Part shown: one piece after another, positions 52,818-61,725 of the stretch
Layout: each line of letters begins with the position of its first letter
How positions within the stretch are numbered: the stretch's first letter is position 1
Source of the DNA: Ignavibacteria bacterium UBA7675
Lineage (GTDB): Bacteria; Bacteroidota; Ignavibacteria; Kapaibacteriales; UB7675
Reading direction: 5' to 3'
DNA: 64,000 bases
NCBI GenBank assembly: GCA_002483085.1
Contig: DLHF01000075.1
Location: forward strand, 59,986-123,985
Position numbers and translations under genes: made by a program
The notes under the pieces: model-generated
What the model was told of the DNA's origin: nothing
What the model saw: only the letters and a program-made list of their open reading frames with translations
The model's database searches: none

Positions 52818-53726
52818 ATGACTACACGAAGAGAATTCCTTGCTGGTCTGGCTGGTATTGCTGCCCTGCCGCTTATCATGCGTAGCGCAGCAGCTCGCGG
52901 CATCACTGCCGAAGACAACCTCCAAACGACCAGCTCCGAAAAGGAAGCGGCAACAACGTACATTTTTAATCAAATGATGAAACGGGCAGAGCAAGAAGGC
53001 TGGTCCTCGCTACCAATCGGTGAAGTAGTGGGAAATCTGGGAATGCTCTTGCTCGGCACTCAGTACGTTGGTGGTACACTCGAAGGGCCAGGCCCGGAAA
53101 TATGCCGTGCCGATCTCACGGGGCTCGACTGCGTTACCTTTTTCGAGAATGCCCTTTGCATGGCGCGCATTTTTAAGAGGAACGATCCCTCGTTCGAGGC
53201 GTTTATGCGCGAGCTTACCTTTACACGCTATCGCGATGGCAAACTTACCGACTATACATCGCGCCTGCACTATACGTCGGAGTGGATTGCCAACAATGTG
53301 AAAAAAGGCGTTGTGCTCGATATTACCCAGCAAATAGGAGGCGAGCCATTTCCTGTCAATGTAAGCTTTATGTCGCAGCATCCACAGTATTATCCAGCCC
53401 TCCAAGAATCCCCGGCGTTTGTGGAGAAAATCGCTTTTATTGAGAAGCATATTAATGCCGGCCAGTTCTATTACATTCCGCAGAAAGAAATTAAAGCTGC
53501 CCAAAAGCAGATGAAAACCGGCGATATCGTAGCTATTGCTACAAACAAAGAAGGACTCGACTACTCGCATACTGGGCTCATTCATCTCGATAAGAAAGGA
53601 AAAGCCCGCTTCCTGCACGCTTCGCTGAAGAAAAGGAAAGTGTACTGGGACACAGAACTGCACCAATATGTAAAATCGGTGAAATCGAATATCGGTGTTA
53701 CAATTCTGCGTCCACTTGGAGTATAA
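52818..53726 (+). CDS. DUF1460-family, N-acetylmuramoyl-L-alanine amidase-like protein with Tat signal
   Basis: 302 residues from the ATG at 52818 (MTTRREFLAGLAGIAALPLI), an excellent twin-arginine signal; a start 36 bases upstream would bury it. The catalytic Cys lies in DLTGLDCVTFFENALCMARI near 115 and a His near 250 (YSHTGLIH). QYVGGTLE precedes the Cys, as in DUF1460 proteins related to NlpC/P60 and N-acetylmuramoyl-L-alanine amidases that trim peptidoglycan stems. Export is folded, through Tat. Confidence 0.9.
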   Translation: MTTRREFLAGLAGIAALPLIMRSAAARGITAEDNLQTTSSEKEAATTYIFNQMMKRAEQEGWSSLPIGEVVGNLGMLLLGTQYVGGTLEGPGPEICRADLTGLDCVTFFENALCMARIFKRNDPSFEAFMRELTFTRYRDGKLTDYTSRLHYTSEWIANNVKKGVVLDITQQIGGEPFPVNVSFMSQHPQYYPALQESPAFVEKIAFIEKHINAGQFYYIPQKEIKAAQKQMKTGDIVAIATNKEGLDYSHTGLIHLDKKGKARFLHASLKKRKVYWDTELHQYVKSVKSNIGVTILRPLGV

Positions 53727-53804
53727 GCGTAGTGCGATGGCAGGCATAGGACAATATCGAAATTTTCTAAACTGAGTAATATTCTACAACAACTGGTTAT
53801 CTTC

Positions 53805-55079
53805 ATGCCTGCATTTGTCTCCGCCGAACAAGCGGTAAGCGTCATCCAGTCGAACGAACGTGTTTACGCCCACAGTGTAGCCGCTGCGCCCCTCCAACTC
53901 ATAAAGGCTCTTACTGCTCGTGCTTCCGAGCTGCGCAATGTAGAGCTTGTGCATCTGCACACCGAGGGAGAAGCGCCTTATGCTCTTCCCGAACACGCCA
54001 ACAGTTTCCATGTCAACGCCCTGTTTGTAGGAGCAAACGTGCGCGAAGCTGTGCAAACTGGCCGTGCCGATTACATCCCCGTCTTCCTGAGCGAAGTCCC
54101 CTCGCTGTTCCGCAAAGGCATTTTGCCGTTAGACGTCGCGCTGATCCAAGTATCACCGCCCGACCGACACGGCTTTTGCTCGCTCGGCATTTCTGTAGAT
54201 GTAACACGCGCCGCCGTGCAGTCGGCTCGCACGGTGATCGCTCAGATCAATCCGAACATGCCGCGCACACATGGCGACGGGCTTATCCACATCAATACTA
54301 TTAATTATGCTGTGGAAGTGAACGACCCGCTGCCGGAAAAGAAACCGTCGGTGCTGTCGGAAATAGAGATGGCTATTGGCAGGCACTGCGCTGGCCTTGT
54401 CGAAGATGGAGCTACCCTGCAGATGGGCATTGGCGCGATTCCCGATGCAGTGCTGGCATCGCTTCAGCATCACAGGCGGCTGGGGATTCACACCGAAATG
54501 TTCAGCGATGGCCTCATACCACTTGTAGAAGCAGGCGTAATCACAGGCGAGGAAAAGAAAGTATATCCGGGCAGAATTGTGTCGGGGTTTGTGATGGGCA
54601 CGCGCAAGCTCTACGACTTTGTCGACGACAATCCAATGGTGGCAATGCTCGACATCGGCTATGTAAACGATACAGCAGTAATACGCCGCAACCCCAAAGT
54701 AACAGCAATTAACAGCGCTATCGAGGTGGATCTCATGGGACAGATATGCGCCGATTCCATAGGCACAAAGCAGTTTTCCGGCGTAGGCGGGCAGATGGAC
54801 TTTATACGGGGTGCTTCGCTTTCCGAAGGCGGAAAGCCTGTTATCGCTCTTCCTTCGCGCACAAGCAAAGGCGACCCGCGTATTGTGCCGTTTATCAAGC
54901 AAGGGGGGGCGGTGGTAACAACTCGCGCACACGTGCACTATATTGTCACCGAATACGGCGTGGCCAATCTCTACGGAAGGAATCTGCGGCAGAGGGCAGC
55001 CGAGCTTATTGCTATTGCTCACCCCGATGATCGCGAATCGCTGGCAGCAGAAGCGTATAAGCGATTTGGCTATCTGTAG
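53805..55079 (+). CDS. acetyl-CoA hydrolase/CoA-transferase (Cat1/4-hydroxybutyrate type)
   Basis: 424 residues. The catalytic Glu is in GIHTEMFSDGLIPLVEAG (near 225-242). GVGGQMDFIRGASLSEGGK and a C-terminal VTEYGVANLYGRNLRQRA match the class I family that moves CoA between acetyl-CoA and organic acids (4-hydroxybutyrate, succinate) or hydrolyses acetyl-CoA. The exact acceptor is undetermined. Length is typical. Confidence 0.93.
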   Translation: MPAFVSAEQAVSVIQSNERVYAHSVAAAPLQLIKALTARASELRNVELVHLHTEGEAPYALPEHANSFHVNALFVGANVREAVQTGRADYIPVFLSEVPSLFRKGILPLDVALIQVSPPDRHGFCSLGISVDVTRAAVQSARTVIAQINPNMPRTHGDGLIHINTINYAVEVNDPLPEKKPSVLSEIEMAIGRHCAGLVEDGATLQMGIGAIPDAVLASLQHHRRLGIHTEMFSDGLIPLVEAGVITGEEKKVYPGRIVSGFVMGTRKLYDFVDDNPMVAMLDIGYVNDTAVIRRNPKVTAINSAIEVDLMGQICADSIGTKQFSGVGGQMDFIRGASLSEGGKPVIALPSRTSKGDPRIVPFIKQGGAVVTTRAHVHYIVTEYGVANLYGRNLRQRAAELIAIAHPDDRESLAAEAYKRFGYL

Positions 55080-55115
55080 TCTGGCGAGTTGGCTGTACAA
55101 CAATAAAACATAGCA

Positions 55116-55134
55116 ACGGCTCTCCCGGAGCCGT
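55116..55134. terminator. weak hairpin after CoA-transferase gene
   Basis: ACGGCTC / GAGCCGT stem with a 5-base loop lies 36 bases after the stop without a T run. A module-D-like fragment (GAAGACAGAAGCG) follows at 55143. Termination is uncertain. Confidence 0.35.
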
Positions 55135-55218
55135 CGCCACACGAAGACAGAAGCGTGCCTGTATTATATTCCAACAGACATACCTGAATGAGCTACCGAC
55201 GTTCCTACAACCGCGATG

Positions 55219-56214
55219 CTATATCATCAGATTGATTTGCTGGAGCGCTCCCGGCGTACCATCTTCATGGAGATAGATACCGGACGACACCACCTGGCCT
55301 AATCGTTCGTTGTCGGTGTTAGTTACAGAGAACGGCGTGGCCGTACTACCGAGGAACAGCGCTCCTACTTCACGCTCCCGGAGCGAGTGCAGCACATCGC
55401 GTCCTTGATGGTCTTTCGCCCATATTTTCAACTGATCGTAAATGTCGTCCTGTTCGTCAATCCAGTTGTTTGCGTCGGCGTCGTAAGCGCGAAGTTCCTC
55501 GAACCCATTACCAGTGCGCGGGCCGAAAAGCTCGGAACCGTTATTGACAATACCATCTTTATTGCGGTCGAAAACGAGGAAGCCGCTACCCGGCTCCGCA
55601 AAGGAAATCTGTTCATCGCGGCCATCGCTGTTCAGGTCAAAAGCAAATTTTGTAGATGTCAGTTCTGCGGCAGTACCATCGAAGTTGAGCACAAGCGGAT
55701 CCACAGCAACGGGATCGCCTACATGAAAGGAAAACCCTGTTTCTACGGCATACTCTCGGCTCATCTGCATCGAAAGCTCGAAGGAGAGCTCGCGCCCGTC
55801 GGCAGTTTTTACGATACCAGAAGCTGAGAATGTGGTCTGCTCGGCTTCATAGTAGGATGTACGGCTTTCATAGTCCGCACTCCACCCCACGCGGCTCTGT
55901 CCATTACCGGTGCTGGAAGCCGCTTCTTTTCCGCCGTCTTTTGTAGCGAGTTCATTAGAGGAATACACGTGAAACGACTTGCCCGATATGCTCTCAAGCA
56001 GCATTTTGACAGCTCGCATCTCGGGGGAGAGGGCGTTGTCTTCTGCTTCTTGCTCTTCGGCTAAACGCCGGGCTTCCTCAGTAATGTTCAGAGCGTCCCG
56101 CGATTCATTGCGCTGGCGCGGAGTAACCTGCATTGTGAGTTTTTCCTCCCGGTCGGTTCGCTCTATATAGGCGCGGCTCGCCTGCATTTGAATGCCTGCC
56201 TGCTGGATAATCAT
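55219..56214 (-). CDS. calcium-binding EF-hand/VCBS-like protein
   Basis: 331 residues from the ATG at 56214, with GGAG upstream; a 20-codon extension is rejected. The middle and C-terminal parts contain DPLVLNFDG, FAFDLNSDGRDEQISF, FLVFDRNKDGIVNNG, SELFGPRTGNGFEEL and AYDADANNWIDEQDD, i.e. EF-hand-like DxNxDG loops in the arrangement seen in large bacterial Ca-binding surface proteins. The N-terminus is helical. No signal peptide is evident, so location is unclear. Confidence 0.82.
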   Translation of the reverse strand: MIIQQAGIQMQASRAYIERTDREEKLTMQVTPRQRNESRDALNITEEARRLAEEQEAEDNALSPEMRAVKMLLESISGKSFHVYSSNELATKDGGKEAASSTGNGQSRVGWSADYESRTSYYEAEQTTFSASGIVKTADGRELSFELSMQMSREYAVETGFSFHVGDPVAVDPLVLNFDGTAAELTSTKFAFDLNSDGRDEQISFAEPGSGFLVFDRNKDGIVNNGSELFGPRTGNGFEELRAYDADANNWIDEQDDIYDQLKIWAKDHQGRDVLHSLREREVGALFLGSTATPFSVTNTDNERLGQVVSSGIYLHEDGTPGALQQINLMI

Positions 56215-56289
56215 ATGTATGCTCCGGAGTAGTGGAAATGCTGTACAAAAATGATTATCGGTAGCTGATAGCACGACTTAAGTGCTCTT

Positions 56290-56967
56290 TTATACTTTTG
56301 CTGCCGTGTCTATCGCCGAACCACCACGCATTCTTTTTTTCTCATATTTTCTTCTCCAATACGTAATCAGCAGCGTACCGGCCAGTGTGGGCAGCAGCCA
56401 GATTAACCAGCCCGGCAGAAACCGCACATTCACCACAAGGAAAGCAGTGAATGTACTAATATAAGCGCCTATCATTCTCGACAAATGAGCATAGAGCCAC
56501 TCCGGTGTAGCCAAAGAACGTGCTCGCAGCCGCCTGACATCGGCGATGGTAAGCAGAATACTGATAGCACCAAACACCACAGCTACAACGCCAAAGCTGT
56601 TGCCATTGATGATATTGTACACGCCGTACCCGGCCATAGCACACCCGCCAACTATACCACACCCGGCCAGAAGCTTATCGAGCAGAGCCATCGGCTTCGG
56701 CGGCTTTTTAGTAAAAAGGCTTCTGTAGCCGCTCATCAGCAAATACGAGCTGAACACGCACACAAGCAGCAGAAAGGGAATGGACTTAAACAGCGATATA
56801 AACAACGCTGTAAGCAGTACAACACCCATAGCAATCATATAGATTTTTCCCCAGCGCCGGTGCACCGCGTTCCCTTTGCCAACAATCAACGGAATAATTC
56901 CGGCAACAAGCGCAACAGTGCCCCCTGCGATGTGGGTAAATCGAAAAACTGATATTATCGTTTCCAT
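56290..56967 (-). CDS. DUF2306-like integral membrane protein
   Basis: 225 residues with seven predicted membrane segments (RFTHIAGGTVALVAGIIPLI; AGCGIVGGCAMAGYGVYNII; LVVNVRFLPGWLIWLLPTLA). An internal His/Arg pair (AVHRRWGKIYMI; YAHLSRMIGAYIST) resembles DUF2306 proteins, where such residues may bind haem or quinone. Function unknown. It lies 10 bases after the next minus-strand gene's stop and may be co-transcribed with it. Confidence 0.8.
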   Translation of the reverse strand: METIISVFRFTHIAGGTVALVAGIIPLIVGKGNAVHRRWGKIYMIAMGVVLLTALFISLFKSIPFLLLVCVFSSYLLMSGYRSLFTKKPPKPMALLDKLLAGCGIVGGCAMAGYGVYNIINGNSFGVVAVVFGAISILLTIADVRRLRARSLATPEWLYAHLSRMIGAYISTFTAFLVVNVRFLPGWLIWLLPTLAGTLLITYWRRKYEKKRMRGGSAIDTAAKV

Positions 56968-56977
56968 AGGAATATTG

Positions 56978-58228
56978 TTAAAAGAGTCGCGTAGGATACA
57001 CGACTAATTGAAAAAAATTAGCTTCGAGGTGGTCGAATGAAGCGTTCGCATTGTCCGGCAAAGCAATGTCGAACACAGGTGTATATCGCACGGCGGTACG
57101 GACTGTAAACCACTGTAGTCGATTGGGGCGAATATCCCAGCCGAGCACAACACCAGCCGACCACCCTTTCCGGCTTTCGTGCACAGCCCAACCACTTGCA
57201 ATCTCGCTGTATTCTGTGTCCTCGCGGGAAATCATAGCGCCAACAAAAGGCGCAAAACCATAGTAATCGCCAATGAATTTGATGCCTTCAAGCGTCCATG
57301 CCCGGCGCTTCCATTGCTGTTGTATGCCATATCCTTCCTGCTCTTGACCAATAGAACGATAGGTAAGATTGAGCACCGCATCGAGGTCGTGCCAGTAATA
57401 GCCCACAGTCACTTCGGGGAAAATCGCAGGCGGTACGGGAAGATGGAGCACGGGTGAACTGCCCACGGCATGAGTCTTTGTAAGGGTAAAAGCGCTCGAT
57501 AATCCCGCGCCCACAGTGATCCCGTCGAGGCGTCCCTGCTTGGCGAGATATTCTTCTGCTATCCGTTCGCGTCCGCTCATAGCCAGTGGCTCGGCTGATA
57601 GCGTAGTCTCGAATGCGAAAGAGTACATCAGCGAAAATACGGTCGCAGGGAGAGTAATTGTCCGAACGTCGTTTGCAGCTATCGGGTAGTCTACTATTGG
57701 CGATGTGATGAAGCGCACTCCGGCATCGAATGCTCCGGCGGGTGTGGAAAAGACTAATCCCGCTTCGGGAATTACTTTGTGTTGGTACAGCGTCGGGCCA
57801 TTGCCATAGCGCCCACCACTGTAGGAAAAGAGAGTCCATTCGACGCCCAGATATGGCCGTACCGAGCCGTGCGTTACACGCCAGGGAAATATTTTGGCTC
57901 CTGTGGCGATACCGGGTGAAAAACCTTGTGGCCTGTCTGCATCTGTAGCAATTGCAGCGAGAGGAATGTCGATAAAAAAATTAGCATGTCCCCAGAAATG
58001 CAAGCCACCTATGCTTATCACCGGAGCTACGACCGACGAAAGTGGCACCTGCAAAGCTCCGTTCTCATCCCACACCAACGCACCATTTCCCGGTATGTAT
58101 TGCACACCGGCGCCAATCAAGGTTTGTGCAAACCTGTGCCGCGTTTCTCCGCCTTCTATATACGGCTGGGCATAAAGAGCGGCGGAACTCATTACCGCTG
58201 CAAGAACGATGGACACTACGATATTCAC
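56978..58228 (-). CDS. outer-membrane-type protein of unknown function
   Basis: 416 residues. A GTG start at 58228, with GGAG upstream, gives a signal peptide (MNIVVSIVLAAVMSSAALYA). The rest is aromatic and glycine-rich beta strands (YIEGGETRHRFAQTLIGAG; VTVGYYWHDLDAVLNLTYRS) ending in NFFQLVVYPTRLF, an aromatic C-terminus typical of outer-membrane barrels. Family not recognised. Confidence 0.78.
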   Translation of the reverse strand: MNIVVSIVLAAVMSSAALYAQPYIEGGETRHRFAQTLIGAGVQYIPGNGALVWDENGALQVPLSSVVAPVISIGGLHFWGHANFFIDIPLAAIATDADRPQGFSPGIATGAKIFPWRVTHGSVRPYLGVEWTLFSYSGGRYGNGPTLYQHKVIPEAGLVFSTPAGAFDAGVRFITSPIVDYPIAANDVRTITLPATVFSLMYSFAFETTLSAEPLAMSGRERIAEEYLAKQGRLDGITVGAGLSSAFTLTKTHAVGSSPVLHLPVPPAIFPEVTVGYYWHDLDAVLNLTYRSIGQEQEGYGIQQQWKRRAWTLEGIKFIGDYYGFAPFVGAMISREDTEYSEIASGWAVHESRKGWSAGVVLGWDIRPNRLQWFTVRTAVRYTPVFDIALPDNANASFDHLEANFFQLVVYPTRLF

Positions 58229-58287
58229 TCTACGACTCCATTTTTAAAGTACTTTATTTTTCAAAGCACGAGAGCAAAAAAAATGTA

Positions 58288-58584
58288 TTATCTGCCAACC
58301 AGCTTTTCTAATATGGAAACATACTCCTCAAATGCTTTTCTACCAGCTTCAGTAAGCCGGTATGTAGACTGAGGTTTACGCCCTACAAAAGCCTTTTTTA
58401 CTTCGATATAACCAGCCTCTTCCAATTTGCGGAGGTGTATGCTCAGATTGCCATCGGTGGCCTGCACCCGCTCGCGCAGGAAAGTAAACTCGGCTTCCTC
58501 TACCGAGACAAGGACAGAGACGACCGCGAGGCGAATACGCGAGTGAATAACGTCGTTGAGCTGCTGGTAGTCGAAACTTTTCAT
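58288..58584 (-). CDS. winged-helix transcriptional regulator
   Basis: 98 residues. Winged helix-turn-helix of the HTH_27/ArsR-like size: RVQATDGNLSIHLRKLEEAG forms the recognition helix and wing, followed by YRLTEAGRKAFEEYVSILEK. There are no metal-binding cysteines. Its ATG overlaps the stop of the membrane protein gene (ATGA). Such regulator/membrane-protein pairs often autoregulate; here that is inference. Confidence 0.87.
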   Translation of the reverse strand: MKSFDYQQLNDVIHSRIRLAVVSVLVSVEEAEFTFLRERVQATDGNLSIHLRKLEEAGYIEVKKAFVGRKPQSTYRLTEAGRKAFEEYVSILEKLVGR

Positions 58585-59186
58585 CTGGAATTGCCTATGA
58601 GTTCACGTCGGATCGTTTGCTGTATATAGATACCGGGCACAACCTGAAAGGCCAGCATCATACCTGCGTACAGCAGCAGTATTAGTCGGTCAGGCACAAA
58701 CAACAGCAGAACACCACCTATCCACCAACAACCGGCTAATACCTGCACCCACGAAAAGCGCATAAGGCGACCCGTTGTAAAGTAGGCAGAACCGAGTACA
58801 AAGGCGGTGAGCGAGGGCAGAACATACAGCGAGACTCCTCCTCCCAGAAAAGCAGTAAGGCCGATCAACGTTACAGCTACACCGCTGGCCAACCACACCG
58901 ACTGCAATATCTTGCCAGTAAAGGTCTCGGCCCGCGCAATCGCTTTTGTCCTGCGACGGTCGAACCACGACCACACCCAACCCAAAACGGCAATCCCCAC
59001 CCATATCCAAAGGTGAGTACCGTCCATTGTAGGACTACCAGCAAGCATATAGCTCGCCACTAATCCCACTACGACAAGTATGCCCCAGATGATAAAAGGC
59101 CGACCATCGTGCATCACAACACTCCGGCTATCCTCCATGACCTGTCGAATAAAACTCAGCTCTCTTCCTGCTTCCTGCGGATCCAT
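58581..59186 (-). CDS. integral membrane protein paired with regulator
   Basis: 201 residues from the ATG at 59186 (MDPQEAGRELSFIRQVMEDS); the frame runs further up through repeat R11, and that part is not believed. Six membrane helices (FIIWGILVVVGLVASYMLAG; LPSLTAFVLGSAYFTTGRL; LILLLYAGMMLAFQVVPGIY) follow a short cytoplasmic start. No catalytic motif. Together with the overlapping HTH gene it forms a two-gene unit of the type seen next to stress or transport regulators. Confidence 0.82.
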   Translation of the reverse strand: MDPQEAGRELSFIRQVMEDSRSVVMHDGRPFIIWGILVVVGLVASYMLAGSPTMDGTHLWIWVGIAVLGWVWSWFDRRRTKAIARAETFTGKILQSVWLASGVAVTLIGLTAFLGGGVSLYVLPSLTAFVLGSAYFTTGRLMRFSWVQVLAGCWWIGGVLLLFVPDRLILLLYAGMMLAFQVVPGIYIQQTIRRELIGNSR

Positions 59187-59537
59187 GAGTGCCCCACAAA
59201 GTACTTTACAATACAAAGCAACAGAGCCAATATACGGAAAACCAGTCGCAGGTTTCACATGCAAAAAAATATATATCACCTTATCGTTGAACGCCATGCC
59301 ATTGGAGCTGTTTAAAGTTCTTCGGCTGCCCTCGCGTTTGGTCTCTGCACCGCGCTGACGTCCGCGCATCATTCCGATGATAACTTCCACCCGCCGCGTG
59401 GTCGGTCGGACTTCTTCGCAGCGGCTCTTGCGACCGGTGACAGCGACCATACGGTAGAGCCGTCCCGCTAGGGCGGCTCCGCCGCAGCGATGCCCGTGCC
59501 ACAATATCTGTCCATTGGCAGGCAACGTTAGACAGCT
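59187..59537. other. intergenic region with dispersed repeat
   Basis: 351 bases between minus-strand genes. Copy R11 fills 59330-59502. No gene or terminator apart from the repeat hairpin is seen. Confidence 0.55.
59330..59502 (+). repeat. dispersed intergenic mosaic repeat, copy R11 (full)
   Basis: Module A (GCACCGCGCTGACGTCC, from 59349), the CGTCCGCGCATCATTCC variant shared with R3/R8, GCCGCGTGGTCGGTCGGACT shared with R9, module B (59430-59447), a hairpin (GAGCCGTCCC / GGGCGGCTC, 59457-59478) and module C (GATGCCCGTGCCAC, 59489-59502). Confidence 0.75.
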
Positions 59538-60287
59538 TCATTCTATGATGCTGGACATCTGCTTTATAATTGCCCCGGCGCATTCTTCATACGATACAGG
59601 CCGACCGCAGATCTGCGACAGGGTAGCTGTCCCGTCGAGCAGGGCAGCCTTCATAGTACCGCGTTCTTCGTCTGTCGCTACCGAAGCAACATCGGCCAGT
59701 TGTTCGTGGCCCGACCCGAGTAGTATCGAGCCATGTTGGAGCACAACAGAACCAAACAACCGCTGCGCGCTGCCCACAATTTTTTTGCTCTGCCATTGTA
59801 GTTCGTAGCGGGCGGAACTGGCAAAACACGGCAGCGACCGCGTTGGCGATTTGTACAGACTGCGGAAATCCGGCTGTGATTTCTGGAAGTCAATGCCATC
59901 GGCACCTATGGCTGCCAGCGCATCGCGCACAAGCAAATGGATGTCCCGGTACACATCATGCACAGTCTGCCGTTCTGCGAGTGGAACTACGACGCAATAG
60001 GTAAGCTCGTCCGCGTGCAAAATGGCTCGCCCGCCAGTGGGACGCCGCACAATCTCGAAGCCTTTGCTGGCGCATAATTCCGGGTCGATGTCGCTGTGCC
60101 GCTGATTAGCTCCCAGCGATATTGCCCACGGCTGCCAGCCGTACAGTCGCAGCCACGGTCCGGCTTCTGCTGCGGCACAGGCTCGGGCGCGCTGCTCGTC
60201 CAAGCGCATGTTTTCAGCCGGAGAGCACAGGCCGCTATCGACGATCTCCGGCGGGATTGCGGAAGCAGAAAAAAGCGATGTTGCCAC
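59538..60287 (-). CDS. lipoate-protein ligase A/octanoyltransferase family
   Basis: About 249 residues. No ATG fits; a GTG at 60287 gives MATSLFSASAIPPEIVDSGL, while TTG codons 42 and 48 bases further out are alternatives. EIVDSGLCSPAENMRLDE, RRPTGGRAILHADELTY near 100 and KIVGSAQRLFGSVVLQHGSI (catalytic Lys) near 180 are the LplA/LipM motifs. It attaches lipoate or octanoate to 2-oxoacid dehydrogenase or GcvH domains. Upstream parts of the frame antisense to the cupin gene are rejected. It is divergent from the cupin gene. Confidence 0.87.
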   Translation of the reverse strand: MATSLFSASAIPPEIVDSGLCSPAENMRLDEQRARACAAAEAGPWLRLYGWQPWAISLGANQRHSDIDPELCASKGFEIVRRPTGGRAILHADELTYCVVVPLAERQTVHDVYRDIHLLVRDALAAIGADGIDFQKSQPDFRSLYKSPTRSLPCFASSARYELQWQSKKIVGSAQRLFGSVVLQHGSILLGSGHEQLADVASVATDEERGTMKAALLDGTATLSQICGRPVSYEECAGAIIKQMSSIIE

Positions 60288-60348
60288 GTCGTAGGAAATT
60301 GTTGTAAACTTGCAGTCGTGTATTTTCAAATGCAAATCTACCAAAAAT

Positions 60349-60675
60349 ATGCTGCATAATCTGTTTGCTCTTCCCGCTGCTCTGCCAGAACACGAACTTT
60401 TTGAACCCCTTGCCACGGGCAATGGCATAGTAATTGAGCGCATTATTTCCGTAGGCCATGTAACACCCGAAGGCGAGTGGTACGACCAAGAGCGCGACGA
60501 GTGGGTTGTGCTGCTCCAAGGTCGGGCATCCATAGAATACGAGCACGGAGGGCAGATAGACCTACTTCCCGGCGACTGGGTGACAATTCCAGCACATGAA
60601 AAACACAGAGTTGCTTCTACAAGCAGCGAACCGCCCTGCATCTGGCTGGCGGTTCATGCTCAACTGGCAACATAA
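60349..60675 (+). CDS. small cupin-domain protein
   Basis: 108 residues from the ATG at 60349. One cupin barrel with GEWYDQERDEWVVLLQGRAS (motif 1) and LLPGDWVTIPAHEKHRV (motif 2), which holds a metal-ligand His. It matches small phosphoribosylaminoimidazole-like or sugar-nucleotide cupins only in fold. Function unknown. The NlpC/P60 gene begins 16 bases downstream. Confidence 0.88.
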   Translation: MLHNLFALPAALPEHELFEPLATGNGIVIERIISVGHVTPEGEWYDQERDEWVVLLQGRASIEYEHGGQIDLLPGDWVTIPAHEKHRVASTSSEPPCIWLAVHAQLAT

Positions 60676-60690
60676 AGACACTTTTGCACT

Positions 60691-61224
60691 ATGTATCGAC
60701 ACTTTCGCTCCCATAGCGTTATTTATCTAACGATTTGCCTGCTTGTACTGACAGGCTGCCAAAGCATGGTACGGTTTGCAGTGCGTCCCGATAGCAGCAG
60801 GCCATTGCCATCGGGAGAAGGTTCTTCCTATGGAGCACAGGCTCCTGCATCATCGCTCGAACGACGTTTGATAGCCGTAGCCGAGAGCTGGATTGGCACG
60901 CCATACCGCTATGCAGGAACTACAAAAACCGGTGTGGACTGTTCGGCGCTCATGGTAAATGTCTTTGCGGAAATAGGTATTGTTCTGCCCCGCACCAGCT
61001 CGGAACAATACATTATTGGCAATGTGATTCCAGCAGGCGACCTTGCTGTAGGCGACCTCGTATTTTTCGACATCAGCGGTGGGGGAGTCTCACACGTGGG
61101 GATATATATCGGCGCCAACAACTTTATCCACGCATCGCTCTCCTCGGGTGTCGTCCGCGAGTCGCTCGCTCTGCCCTACTACTCTAACCGCTACGCAGGT
61201 GCACGACGGGTATTTGTTCGATAG
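60691..61224 (+). CDS. NlpC/P60-family peptidoglycan hydrolase, lipoprotein
   Basis: 177 residues. The lipobox LVLTGCQSM places the lipid Cys near 23. The NlpC/P60 domain carries catalytic Cys in TKTGVDCSALMVNVF near 84, His in GGGVSHVGIYIG near 134 and the third polar residue in NFIHASLSSGVV. It cleaves gamma-D-Glu-meso-DAP or related stem-peptide bonds in the periplasm. GTPYRYAGT just before the Cys is family-typical (normally GTPYRWGG). It probably shares an operon with the cupin. Confidence 0.93.
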   Translation: MYRHFRSHSVIYLTICLLVLTGCQSMVRFAVRPDSSRPLPSGEGSSYGAQAPASSLERRLIAVAESWIGTPYRYAGTTKTGVDCSALMVNVFAEIGIVLPRTSSEQYIIGNVIPAGDLAVGDLVFFDISGGGVSHVGIYIGANNFIHASLSSGVVRESLALPYYSNRYAGARRVFVR

Positions 61225-61261
61225 CAACACTGTCTGCACAGTAGCTTCTCCATATACTATC

Positions 61262-61323
61262 ATACTCCCGAAAATGAGGATCAGTTGTTACATGTATATA
61301 ATACTCCCGAAAATGAGAACCAG
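61262..61323 (+). repeat. tandem pair of 23-base elements upstream of RHS cassette 1
   Basis: ATACTCCCGAAAATGAGGA(TCAG) at 61262-61284 and ATACTCCCGAAAATGAGAA(CCAG) at 61301-61323, 39 bases apart. A third copy (GTACTCCCGAAAATTAAGAC, then CAG) lies at 63051-63073 before cassette 2. Confidence 0.8.
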
Positions 61324-61725
61324 AGCTGAAGTTGTGTAAATGATATAGCCAAACAGTTCTTTGAAATAAAAATGTGTGCTTCACTATGGTCTTCCACATC
61401 CCAACCGCCTGTGGAGTGACGCTACGAAGAGCTACCGCTTCGGCTTCAATGGGGTGGAAAAGGAAAACACAACGTACGACAACGGTACAGCGGGCAGTGG
61501 CGAAGGAAAGATGCTGGCGATGGACTTCAGGATGTACGACGCACGGCTTGGCCGGTGGTGGGGACAGGACCCGATAGTTCACCCGTGGGAAAGTCCTTAT
61601 GTGGGGATGGGCAATAATCCAGTGAACTTCGCGGATCCACTAGGATTGATGCCAGGGGGAGGAGAAACTGGTGGCGCAGGAGATGGAAGCGATTACCTAC
61701 AAATGGATGCTAATGGTCAGGTGAC
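61301..61725 (+). repeat. RHS-cassette direct repeat, copy 1
   Basis: Runs from the second 23-base element through the RHS core end. It matches 63051-63480 closely in sequence and order (CCAGAGCT, then CAGTTCTTTGAAA, then the coding part), diverging after the GGAGATGGAAGCGATTACCT segment. Confidence 0.85.

Noticed and set aside
59187..59525. N-terminal extension of the membrane protein at 58581
   Set aside because: It reads through repeat R11, and the product there is Arg/Gly-rich and unlike a signal or membrane domain.
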